In this document: positions 1 through 6,199 of the stretch, one piece after another
How the letters are laid out: each line of letters opens with the position of its first letter
Numbering within the stretch: position 1 is the first letter of the stretch
Assembly (NCBI GenBank): GCA_017463035.1
Contig: JAFTPY010000346.1
Coordinates: 1 to 7,023, forward strand
Length of the DNA: 7,023 nt
Source of the DNA: Lachnospiraceae bacterium
GTDB lineage: Bacteria > Bacillota > Clostridia > Lachnospirales > Lachnospiraceae
Direction: 5' to 3'
Program-made: the position numbers and the translations under genes
Notes under the pieces: model-generated
Databases searched by the model: none
What the model saw: the letters and a program-made list of their open reading frames with translations, nothing else
What the model was told of the DNA's origin: nothing

Positions 1-1
1 G

Positions 2-964
2 GCTTTTTGTCGGGAAAATGGATATGTGGCATTTGTGGCGGACGGAAGTATTTTGCCGAGAAAAGGTGACAGTGAGGAGCCGCTGGAGACGGCGGTACCC
101 TTTGTTTCGCCGGAGCGTCTGCGGGTGACGGTTCCCATGGAGGACGGAAGATCTGTGGCCAATGAGGATATTTCCATGATTTTCTCCGATATCCCGTTTC
201 AGAACATTCGGGATTTTACTACAAAACATGCCAGCGGAAGTATTTCCCAGGCGGCAAATATCATTGAGTCCATTGCGGGAGGCAGCCGTCTTCTGACCAT
301 CGATGAGGATAAGAGTGCTACGAATTTTATGATTCGGGATGAACTCATGCGAAAGATTGTAAAAGATGAGGTGATCATTCCGTTTACGGACAGAATACGG
401 AGTATTACGGAGCAAAAGGGGGTATCCACCATCCTTGTGATCGGCGGTTCGGGAGAGTATTTAAAAATTGCGGATACTGTGATTTTGATGCATGAATATG
501 TTGCCACGGATGTGACCGATGCGGTAAAGGTACTGAATTTGCAGGTTTCCGAAGGGATGTGTCCAGAATTTACGGAAAGAGAGAGAACGGTATTGCTGAC
601 AGGGGAAGGGACAAAGTCTTTGCTATTGCAGACTGTTTGTACCGAGGATAGTAAAAAGGTAATTTGCGGAGAGTATTCCGTGGATATGACGGCGATATCG
701 TCCTTAAAAACCAACGAACAGCTTCACTCTTTAGCCTGGGTGTTACGAAGTCTGCTCTCGAAAGAGGAGAAGAGTGAGGAATGCTTGAATTCTGTTGGAG
801 AAGAATATACGAGGCGGTTATTTGTAGAGTTGGAGAATGAACAGAGGACATCCAATCCGGTGTATCGGGGATGGTGGTTTGATGAGATAAGAAAAGAGGA
901 GATTTTGATGTGTGTGAACCGGGCGCGGGGGCTCTGCTTTGGTGGGTGCGGAATCGACAAATAA
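2..964 (+). CDS. ABC-class predicted ATPase (PF09818-like), 5'-partial, apparently lacking the Walker A block
   Basis: The frame is open to the left edge, so the gene begins outside the window. A GTG at 26 is only an internal codon: the residues before it (ending NGYVAFVADGSILPR) match the family. Numbering from that GTG, recognisable blocks are ADGSILPR (5-12), EDGRSV (39-44), the signature-like ASGSISQAANI (69-79), the Walker B/acidic block TIDEDKSATNFMIRD (91-105), STILVIGGSGEY (134-145), IADTVI (148-153) and DVTDA (162-166). It ends in the usual VNRARGL-type tail. Family members are about 550-570 residues, predicted soluble, with no firmly established role. In the family, as I recall it, a stretch containing GGGYHGKST (Walker A) lies between the SP.SL.V block and the EDGRSV block. 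Here RVTVP (codons 122-136) runs straight into MEDGRSV (137 on). That suggests an in-frame loss of about 60-70 residues and probably no ATP binding. The family's DEDTSATN also reads DEDKSATN. Family assignment is firm; the deletion rests on memory of homologues. Confidence 0.85.
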   Translation, partial: AFCRENGYVAFVADGSILPRKGDSEEPLETAVPFVSPERLRVTVPMEDGRSVANEDISMIFSDIPFQNIRDFTTKHASGSISQAANIIESIAGGSRLLTIDEDKSATNFMIRDELMRKIVKDEVIIPFTDRIRSITEQKGVSTILVIGGSGEYLKIADTVILMHEYVATDVTDAVKVLNLQVSEGMCPEFTERERTVLLTGEGTKSLLLQTVCTEDSKKVICGEYSVDMTAISSLKTNEQLHSLAWVLRSLLSKEEKSEECLNSVGEEYTRRLFVELENEQRTSNPVYRGWWFDEIRKEEILMCVNRARGLCFGGCGIDK

Positions 965-1001
965 GGAGTTGTTTTAGAGATATCAGTGCCGATGACAGAA
1001 T

Positions 1002-1030
1002 AAGTTACGAAACCATAGGTTTTATAACTT
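1002..1030. repeat. 13-bp inverted repeat with 3-nt loop downstream of the ATPase gene
   Basis: The arms are 1002-1014 (AAGTTACGAAACC) and 1018-1030 (GGTTTTATAACTT), around the loop ATA. In RNA they form 13 stacked positions with one C-A mismatch and one G-U pair. The repeat sits 38 bases after the ATPase stop codon and 14 bases before the -35 box of the next gene. It could be a weak terminator or a protein-binding dyad. The sequence after it (GCCGTTTTATCC) has only a poor U-tract and the stem is AT-rich, so termination is uncertain. Confidence 0.5.
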
Positions 1031-1043
1031 GCCGTTTTATCCT

Positions 1044-1072
1044 TTGACGAAGCTTCCGGTGACAGGTATAAT
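1044..1072 (+). promoter_or_regulatory. SigA-type promoter of the HTH-MotA-FliG-like gene
   Basis: The -35 box is TTGACG (1044-1049) and the -10 box is TATAAT (1067-1072), separated by exactly 17 bp. Transcription is expected to start near 1079. That leaves a leader of about 36 nt before the ATG at 1115, including the ribosome binding site GGAGGGG (1103-1109). The match to consensus is strong, but use of the promoter is inferred. Confidence 0.72.
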
Positions 1073-1098
1073 CGGTATAGAAGCATCGGAAGTTTTGT
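1047..1098. promoter_or_regulatory. Candidate operator: 15-bp dyad flanking the -10 box
   Basis: Arm 1047-1061 (ACGAAGCTTCCGGTG) is the inverted counterpart of arm 1084-1098 (CATCGGAAGTTTTGT), with 12 of 15 positions matching. The three exceptions are all G against T. The core half-site is CTTCCG/CGGAAG. One arm overlaps the -35 end and spacer; the other lies just after the expected start site. The -10 box is therefore at the centre of the dyad. The two arm centres are 37 bp apart. A short direct repeat GGTATA (1065-1070 and 1074-1079) lies between them. Because the first arm precedes the predicted start, a transcript from this promoter could not fold this hairpin, so a DNA operator is more likely. 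Autoregulation by the downstream HTH protein is inference. Confidence 0.42.
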
Positions 1099-1114
1099 AC
1101 GAAGGAGGGGACAT

Positions 1115-2050
1115 ATGGAGCATCACAGAGTAGCAATCGGAGGAAAGATATATTTCCTCCGGGTGGCAAAGGGCATGACACAGGAACAATTGGCGGCAAT
1201 CCTTTGTGTAAGTCCGGCAGCGGTTTCGAAGTGGGAGCGGAACCTTGCCAATCCCGGTATAGAAATATTATGGGAACTGGCGGATTATTTTGAGTGCAGC
1301 ATTGATGAACTGGTGGGACGGGAAGAAAAGCGTTTGGAAAAAATCGGAATGTACAATAGTGAGAAACTGTGCTTGGTGGAGGTGGCCGAGGAGCTGCTTA
1401 AGTGCAGCGAAATCAGCAGACAGGAAGGACTGTTGGCCTTAGATGATTACATGAAGAAATATAAGGGAGAAAGCGGATTTTTATCGTTTGCGGTTCACTA
1501 TTTCTTACAGTCGTTTCTAAAACAAATGGACAATGAACTGATATTCCGGCTTTTGAAAAATTATGTAACGACACTGGCTGCTGAGGAACAAAGAGAAGGT
1601 TATATGATTGTGCATGTGCTGGGAGAGATTGCTTCCGGAGCGCATCCCGAACTGTTGCGGGAAATTATTGCATCTTATGTTGGAGTGGGGTATTGGGAGA
1701 AGCTGGAAGATGCAAGGAGAGGAGCACAGGGGAAACGTACCCGGGATGAAATAATCGGAAAGTACAAGGATAAAAAGCTGTTTTCGGAGAAAACTGATTT
1801 ATTGGAACGCTTTGCATCGGTGGGAGATTTTGAGCTTCAGGTGATTTTGCGAAATCTGGATAACGAAACCTTGACGTCAGCCTTAAGCGGAGCTTCGGGA
1901 AAAATCGTCGAAAGATTCTTGCTGAATTTGTCTGACCGGTTGCTCTATTTTGTAAGCGAAGACATTGACCGGTGGAACGGTACGGAGGAAGAGATTCTAA
2001 AGGCGCAACGCAGGGTACTCGCGGTAGGGGGATGCTTTTTGACGGAGTAA
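1115..2050 (+). CDS. Xre-type HTH regulator with MotA-like and FliG C-terminal-like domains
   Basis: The start is fixed by GGAGGGG at 1103-1109, five bases before the ATG. Residues 8-68 are an Xre/Cro helix-turn-helix: MTQEQLA at 21-27 begins the first helix of the motif and SPAAVSKWE at 33-41 is the recognition helix. Residues about 84-185 resemble the MotA cytoplasmic region, especially SRQEGLLALD (101-110; MotA has ARREGLLALE), followed by FL and ELI blocks. Residues about 227-304 resemble FliG's C-terminal domain: LQVILRNLDN (241-250), ALSGAS (256-261), NLSDR (271-275) and KAQRR (296-300). By my alignment to E. coli FliG, torque residues R281, D288 and D289 correspond to R275, E282 and D283, while K264 is replaced by S258. 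There is no membrane segment, so a soluble DNA-binding protein is expected. It probably regulates itself through the dyad upstream. HTH assignment is very sure, FliG-like likely, MotA-like moderate. The target genes are unknown. Confidence 0.88.
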   Translation: MEHHRVAIGGKIYFLRVAKGMTQEQLAAILCVSPAAVSKWERNLANPGIEILWELADYFECSIDELVGREEKRLEKIGMYNSEKLCLVEVAEELLKCSEISRQEGLLALDDYMKKYKGESGFLSFAVHYFLQSFLKQMDNELIFRLLKNYVTTLAAEEQREGYMIVHVLGEIASGAHPELLREIIASYVGVGYWEKLEDARRGAQGKRTRDEIIGKYKDKKLFSEKTDLLERFASVGDFELQVILRNLDNETLTSALSGASGKIVERFLLNLSDRLLYFVSEDIDRWNGTEEEILKAQRRVLAVGGCFLTE

Positions 2051-2127
2051 GGTTGCAGGGGATGCTGTGTGCGGAACTGCCGTTAAGAAGTCCGAAAGAA
2101 AAAATGCTTAAATTTTAAAAATGGGGA

Positions 2128-2156
2128 TTGACATTTAAAAAATACGGTGCTAGAAT
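2128..2156 (+). promoter_or_regulatory. Extended -10 SigA-type promoter of the trp transporter operon
   Basis: The -35 box TTGACA (2128-2133) is a perfect consensus, the spacer is 17 bp, and the -10 box is TAGAAT (2151-2156). It is preceded by TG plus one base (2148-2150), the extended -10 motif. An A/T-rich stretch at about 2100-2121 could act as an UP element. Transcription should start near 2163, just before the T-box stem I. No terminator for the preceding HTH gene is evident between 2051 and 2127. Confidence 0.85.
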
Positions 2157-2162
2157 CATTTC

Positions 2163-2456
2163 AACAAAAAGAAACCGATGACTAAGAGTAAGTAGCCTGT
2201 ACGGGAAGCTTTCAGAGAGTTGCAGATGGTGTGATTGCAGCAGTGGAATGACAGGGGAATGGACTTAGGAGGGCGACCGAACACTTTGGCAATGCTGAAG
2301 CAAGTAGCAGTCGACGGAATGTACCCCGTTACGGTACGGTTCGCATGATAGTGCGAAGCAGAGAGGATGAGCAATCATCAATATGGGTGGCACCGCAGGA
2401 TATTCAAGTCCTGTCCCATGTAGCTAACGTTTAGTATACATGGGGCGGGACTTTTC
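2163..2456 (+). promoter_or_regulatory. T-box riboswitch leader, tRNA-Trp specific
   Basis: The T-box core GGGTGGCACCGC is at 2385-2396. Stem I is closed by CTAAG (2182-2186) with CTTAG (2264-2268), then by CCTGT (2196-2200) with ACAGG (2251-2255). Between them lies the specifier loop with GGAATGGA on its 3' side, which places the specifier codon UGG (Trp) at 2260-2262. AGAGAGTTG (2214-2222) is the usual distal stem I motif. The antiterminator forms from ATGGG (2383-2387) with CCCAT (2415-2419), and CAGGA (2396-2400) with TCCTG (2409-2413). The bulge UGGC (2388-2391) would pair with the GCCA end of uncharged tRNA-Trp, whose discriminator base is G in bacteria. Binding of uncharged tRNA stabilises the antiterminator and permits transcription of the transporter genes. 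Exact outer boundaries are approximate. Confidence 0.95.
2406..2455 (+). terminator. T-box-controlled intrinsic terminator
   Basis: Arm 2406-2422 pairs with arm 2437-2453 over 17 positions, two of them G-U. The loop holds a further CTAA/TTAG pairing (2424-2427 with 2431-2434). The stem ends in a short T-run (2452-2455). Its 5' arm shares bases 2409-2419 with the antiterminator, so the two folds exclude each other. It lies 34 bases before the trpX start codon. Confidence 0.92.
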
Positions 2457-2489
2457 GTTATGCAAATTTAAATTCAGGAGGACATCAGT

Positions 2490-3458
2490 ATGAGAAAGGC
2501 AATGAAAAGAGCACTTTGTGCAGTAGTAGCAATGGCAATGGTATTTGGTATGGGAGCTTGTGGCGAAAAGAAAATTCCGGTAATCGGTATCAGCCAATAC
2601 GGAGAGCATGGTTCTTTGGATAACTGCCGTGAGGGATTTTTACAGGGACTTGCGGATGCCGGTTTGGTAGAAGGAACGGACTTTACCGTGGATTATCAGA
2701 ATGCAGGATTTGATGATAACATCTGTACCCAGATCGGACAGAACTTTTCTGCTAAGAACGTGGATTTGATGTGTGGGATTGCCACCAACGCGGCAACGGC
2801 TTGTTTTGCAGCGGCAGAAGATAAGGATATTCCGGTGATTTTTACCGCAATTACCGATCCGGTAAAGGCAAAGCTTGACAGCGGTAATATTACCGGAACT
2901 TCCGATAAGCTCCCGGTAGAAGCACAGCTTGATTTAATTCGTAAGATGCAGCCGGAAGCAGATACCATCGGCATCATCTATACCACCAGCGAGCCGAATT
3001 CCGTGTCTGCCATTGAGGAGTATCAGGCAAAGGCGGGCAACTATGGTTTTACTGTTGAGGCAGTGGGGGTAACGGCGCAGTCCGAGGTAACTCAGGCGGC
3101 AGATATGTTAATCAGTAAGGGTGTTGACTGTTTCTCTAATTTGACGGATAATAATGTTGTAGGTGTCCTTTCTTCTGTATTGGAGAAAACCAATGAGGCA
3201 GAGATTCCGGTGTATGGAAGTGAAGTAGAACAGGTTACCCTTGGTTGTGTGGCTGCGGCAGGGATTGACTATTTCGAGCTTGGCCGCCAGACCGGTGCTA
3301 TGGCAGCAAAGGTGTTAAAGGGTGAGGTAAAGGCTTCCGAGATTCCGTACGAAACCATTGCAGAGTACGGTATTTATATTAACTCTGCGGCAATTGCCGA
3401 AATGGGTATGACGGTTCCGGCAGACATTGCAGAGAAGGCAATTGAATCTCAGGAATAA
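2490..3458 (+). CDS. trpX: Tryptophan ABC transporter substrate-binding lipoprotein
   Basis: This protein is expected to capture tryptophan outside the membrane and deliver it to the permease encoded next. It has 322 residues, normal for the PF04392/COG2984 binding-protein family. A basic N-terminus (MRKAMKR) and hydrophobic stretch are followed by a lipobox ending MGAC, with Cys24 as the predicted lipidated residue. The two-lobed periplasmic-binding fold begins at PVIGISQYGEHGSLDNCREGF (about 30-50). Typical blocks include IATNAATA, VIFTAITDPV, the second-lobe start DTIGIIYTTSEPNS, and GIDYFELGRQTG near the end. The start is supported by AGGAGG at 2476-2481, eight bases upstream. It is the first gene after the Trp T-box, 29 bp before trpY, so it should be induced when tRNA-Trp is uncharged. 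The family as a whole is often annotated without substrate; tryptophan is assigned here from the leader. Confidence 0.93.
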   Translation: MRKAMKRALCAVVAMAMVFGMGACGEKKIPVIGISQYGEHGSLDNCREGFLQGLADAGLVEGTDFTVDYQNAGFDDNICTQIGQNFSAKNVDLMCGIATNAATACFAAAEDKDIPVIFTAITDPVKAKLDSGNITGTSDKLPVEAQLDLIRKMQPEADTIGIIYTTSEPNSVSAIEEYQAKAGNYGFTVEAVGVTAQSEVTQAADMLISKGVDCFSNLTDNNVVGVLSSVLEKTNEAEIPVYGSEVEQVTLGCVAAAGIDYFELGRQTGAMAAKVLKGEVKASEIPYETIAEYGIYINSAAIAEMGMTVPADIAEKAIESQE

Positions 3459-3487
3459 TTGTAAACAGCAAAGATTGGAGCAGAACG

Positions 3488-4375
3488 ATGCTTGACTTAA
3501 TTATCAGTACAGTGACGCAGGGCTTTATTTATGCCCTGCTGTCCTACGGTATTTACATTACTTATAAGATTTTGGATTTTCCGGATTTGACGGTGGACGG
3601 AAGCTTCCCGCTGGGAGCGGCTGTTACGGCGGTGCTGCTGGTAAAAGGAGTGAATCCGTATTTGACCTTGCCTTTGGCTATGGCCGTGGGTGCTTTGGCC
3701 GGTCTTGTGACCGGTGTGATTCACGTATGTTTCGGAGTGCGTGATTTGCTTGCAGGCATTATCACCATGACGGCACTGTTTTCTATTAATTTGCAGATTG
3801 CAGGATCCAATCTTGCAGTGGGCAGAGATGTGGACACGATTTTTACCGCAGAACCTGTAGCAACCGTGTTCGGCAACTTTACGTTATTACAGAGAAAGTT
3901 GATTGTAGCGTTCCTCTTGGTAGTGATTTTTAAAATCTTACTGGATTTGTATTTTAAAACAAAGAACGGTCTTTTACTCCGGGCGGTGGGCGACAATGAT
4001 GTGTTGGTAACTTCTCTTGCTAAGGATAAGGGCAAGGTAAAGATTTTAGGTCTTGTCATTGCGAATGCGTTAGTAGCACTTTGTGGCTGTGTCGTATGTC
4101 ATGAGCAGAGAAGCTTTTCCGCCACGATGGGAACCGGTCAGATGGTATTCGGTCTGGCAACGGTAATTATCGGTACGACTATTTTTAAGAAAGAAGGCTT
4201 TGTAAAGGGGACTACCGCTGTGGTGGTGGGAAGTGTGATTTATAAGGTTTGTATTCAGATTGCCATCAGCCTCGGACTTCCGGCGAACCTGTTAAAACTG
4301 GTGACGGCGGTATTGTTCCTTGTGATTTTGGTGGTGGGAAATTGTCAGAAGGGAGGCACAAAGAAGCATGCTTGA
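3488..4375 (+). CDS. trpY: Tryptophan ABC transporter permease
   Basis: This is the membrane subunit of the transporter, 295 residues, of the COG4120 type related to branched-chain amino acid permeases. About eight to nine hydrophobic segments can be seen, roughly at 4-26, 40-56, 59-80, 86-108, 135-154, 184-205, 216-235, 240-262 and 268-285. The motif YKILDFPDLTVDGSF (26-40) is characteristic of the family. The cytoplasmic loop GLLLRAVGDND (161-171) is the likely contact with the ATPase. GGAG at 3477-3480 precedes the ATG by seven bases. The stop codon overlaps the start of trpZ by eight bases, which suggests translational coupling. Substrate is inferred from the T-box leader and the gene order X-Y-Z. 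Confidence 0.93.
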   Translation: MLDLIISTVTQGFIYALLSYGIYITYKILDFPDLTVDGSFPLGAAVTAVLLVKGVNPYLTLPLAMAVGALAGLVTGVIHVCFGVRDLLAGIITMTALFSINLQIAGSNLAVGRDVDTIFTAEPVATVFGNFTLLQRKLIVAFLLVVIFKILLDLYFKTKNGLLLRAVGDNDVLVTSLAKDKGKVKILGLVIANALVALCGCVVCHEQRSFSATMGTGQMVFGLATVIIGTTIFKKEGFVKGTTAVVVGSVIYKVCIQIAISLGLPANLLKLVTAVLFLVILVVGNCQKGGTKKHA

Positions 4376-5141
4376 GATGAAACACATTTCTAAGATTTAT
4401 AATGCGGGCACGGTAACGGAAATGTGTCTGTTTAATGACTTCAATCTGACGGTAGGAGACGGAGAGTTTGTGTCGGTTGTGGGTAGTAACGGCAGCGGTA
4501 AAACCTCCATGTTAAATATTATTTGCGGGAGCATTCCGATTGATAAGGGGCAGGTGTTGATTAACGGAGAAAGTATTGACCGTATGAAAGAGTTTGAGCG
4601 ATATCGCAAGATGGGACGTGTGTACCAGAATCCCGCATTAGGCACTTGTCCGAATATGACCATATTGGAAAATATGTCTCTGGCAGACCATAAGGGAAAG
4701 CACTTCGGTCTTTCTTCCGGGGTAAATAAGGCAAGAGCAGGGTATTATAAGGAGCAGCTTGCAAGTCTCGGTCTTGGGTTAGAGGATAAAATGAATGTAA
4801 AACTTGGGGCCTTGTCCGGAGGACAGAGACAGGCGGTTTCTCTTGTGATGGCAACGTTAACGCCCCTTGATTTCTTGATTCTGGACGAACACACGGCAGC
4901 GCTTGATCCGCATACGGCAGAGATTATTATGCAGTTAACAGATAAAGTGGTAAAGGAAAAGAAGCTGACGGCTATTATGGTTACCCATAACCTTCGTTAC
5001 GCTGTGGAATACGGCAGTCGCTTGTTGATGATGGATAAAGGGCATATTGTCATGGATAAGTCCGGTGAAGAAAAGGCAAACTTGGTAACGGACGATATAT
5101 TGCATGTGTTCAATCAGATTAGTATTGAGTGCGGAAACTAG
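4368..5141 (+). CDS. trpZ: Tryptophan ABC transporter ATP-binding protein
   Basis: This ATPase energises the transporter from the cytoplasmic face. All nucleotide-binding motifs are present: Walker A GSNGSGKT (39-46), Q-loop at Q87 (VYQNP), signature LSGGQRQ (149-155), Walker B FLILDEH (169-175) with catalytic Glu174, D-loop TAALD (176-180) and H-loop His207 (THN). DEH in place of the more usual DEP is typical of the COG1101 group. The length of 257 residues is normal. The ATG at 4368 overlaps the end of trpY by eight bases, with GGGAGG at 4351-4356 upstream. A second ATG at 4377 would sit too far from that site. Only 13 bp separate it from pncC, with no terminator seen. Confidence 0.95.
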   Translation: MLEMKHISKIYNAGTVTEMCLFNDFNLTVGDGEFVSVVGSNGSGKTSMLNIICGSIPIDKGQVLINGESIDRMKEFERYRKMGRVYQNPALGTCPNMTILENMSLADHKGKHFGLSSGVNKARAGYYKEQLASLGLGLEDKMNVKLGALSGGQRQAVSLVMATLTPLDFLILDEHTAALDPHTAEIIMQLTDKVVKEKKLTAIMVTHNLRYAVEYGSRLLMMDKGHIVMDKSGEEKANLVTDDILHVFNQISIECGN

Positions 5142-5154
5142 AGAGTGAGAAAGG

Positions 5155-5661
5155 ATGAAATACACGATGGAAAACAGCAAAGCGTTGCCAACACCGGAAG
5201 AAAAAGTTGTAGCACTACTACAAGAAAAAGATTATCACATCTCCTTTGCGGAGTCCTGTACCGGTGGTCTGTGTTCTGCGCGATTGGTAAGTGTGGCCAG
5301 TGCCTCGGCGGTGTTTGATGCAGGTGTGGTGACCTACGCAAATGCGGCGAAGATAAAGTATCTCGGGGTGAAGTCGGAGACGATAGAACGCTATGGAGTA
5401 GTCAGCGAACAGGTTGCCGGACAGATGGCAGAAGGCGTGGCAAAGGCACAGAATGCTGAAGTCGGGGTAGGTGTGTCCGGAATTGCGGGGCCGTCCGGGG
5501 GGACCGCCACAAAGCCGGTGGGCATGGTTTGCTTCGGCTTTTACGTGGACGGAGAACTGACTGCAGTGACAAAGCAGTTCGGAGACTTGGGACGCAATAC
5601 AGTAAGAGAAGCGGCAACGGAGTTTGTATTTGAGATGCTGGTAGAGTTGTTACAAAGATAG
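5155..5661 (+). CDS. pncC: Nicotinamide-nucleotide amidohydrolase (stand-alone CinA C-terminal domain)
   Basis: This enzyme is expected to deamidate nicotinamide mononucleotide to nicotinate mononucleotide, recycling NMN (for example from the NAD-dependent DNA ligase) into NAD synthesis. At 168 residues it is only the CinA C-terminal domain; the N-terminal MoCF-type domain of full-length CinA is absent. Family motifs are FAESCTGG (31-38), with Ser34 the likely nucleophile, the GVVTYAN segment (57-63), AKIKYLGV (65-72), GVVSE (81-85), SGIAGPSGGT (108-117) and KPVG (120-123). The start is uncertain. ATG at 5155 has only the weak site GAG at 5147-5149, whereas ATG at 5167 (residue 5) has AAGG at 5151-5154 at a longer spacing. 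It lies 13 bp after trpZ and may be read through from the Trp-controlled operon. Confidence 0.9.
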   Translation: MKYTMENSKALPTPEEKVVALLQEKDYHISFAESCTGGLCSARLVSVASASAVFDAGVVTYANAAKIKYLGVKSETIERYGVVSEQVAGQMAEGVAKAQNAEVGVGVSGIAGPSGGTATKPVGMVCFGFYVDGELTAVTKQFGDLGRNTVREAATEFVFEMLVELLQR

Positions 5662-5732
5662 GCAGGGAAAGATCGCAGTAGATATTTGCGAGGTAACTCG
5701 GAACGATAGAAGATACTTGGGAGGAACAAGAA

Positions 5733-6155
5733 ATGAGACCGTATGAACACAAAGTGCAGTATTACGAAACCGATAAGATGGGGATTGTGCACCATTCCAA
5801 TTACATCCGGTGGATGGAAGAGGCCAGAGTAGATTTCCTGGAGCAAATCGGTTGGGGAATGGACAAGCTGGAGGCATTGGGGATGGTCTCTCCGGTAACG
5901 GCGGTGGATTGTAAGTATAAGGTAAGTACGAAGTTTCCGGAGCGAATTCGCATTGAAGTTGGGATTGAAGAATTCCGCGGCGTGAAGTTAAAGCTAAAGT
6001 ATGCCATGTACAAAGAAGACGGAACCCTTGCCTGTGAGGGCCATTCGGAACACGGATTTCTTGATACTAACGGCAAGATTATTTCCGTAAAGAAGGAGTT
6101 CCCGGAGTGTTATAAGGCGCTGATGGAGCGTGCGGGAAGTGTGGAGAAACAGTAA
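5733..6155 (+). CDS. YbgC/4-hydroxybenzoyl-CoA thioesterase family acyl-CoA thioesterase
   Basis: This 140-residue protein has the hotdog thioesterase fold and should hydrolyse an acyl-CoA in the cytoplasm; the natural acyl group cannot be read from the sequence. The N-terminal active-site block is intact: YYETDKMGIVHHSNYIRWME (10-29), with Asp14 matching the catalytic Asp of the family and ending in a helix with EEAR (29-32). The later strands follow the usual pattern, KVSTKFPERIRIEV (63-76) and CEGHSEHGFLD (101-111). GGGAGG at 5719-5724, eight bases before the ATG, supports the start. A 71-bp gap separates it from pncC and no convincing promoter is seen there, so cotranscription is plausible. 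It is a full-length family member with nothing broken. Confidence 0.9.
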   Translation: MRPYEHKVQYYETDKMGIVHHSNYIRWMEEARVDFLEQIGWGMDKLEALGMVSPVTAVDCKYKVSTKFPERIRIEVGIEEFRGVKLKLKYAMYKEDGTLACEGHSEHGFLDTNGKIISVKKEFPECYKALMERAGSVEKQ

Positions 6156-6199
6156 CCTAAGACAAATGGCGGTAATCTAATGAAAAGGGAGGATTTCAC

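Noticed and set aside
26..28. GTG at 26 as the true start of the ATPase gene
   Set aside because: The frame is open to base 2 and the residues before the GTG continue the family pattern, so the gene starts outside the window.
199..714. 171-codon open frame on the - strand inside the ATPase gene
   Set aside because: It lies antisense to well-conserved ATPase motifs and its translation resembles nothing known to me.
2251..2256. Alternative T-box specifier readings such as UGA in GGAATGACA
   Set aside because: That triplet falls in the paired ACAGG arm region and is a stop codon; UGG in GGAATGGA sits in the internal loop and fits the transporter type and the UGGC bulge.
2156..2374. Open frame on the - strand across the T-box leader
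   Set aside because: The region is fully explained by a structured RNA leader, and the frame has no family resemblance.
5100..5128. Possible promoter TTGCAT ... TATTGA at the end of trpZ
   Set aside because: The -10 match is weak and lies inside coding sequence; no supporting signal.
5686..5714. Possible promoter TTGCGA ... TAGAAG before the thioesterase gene
   Set aside because: Spacing is 15 bp and both boxes are poor matches, so it was not annotated.
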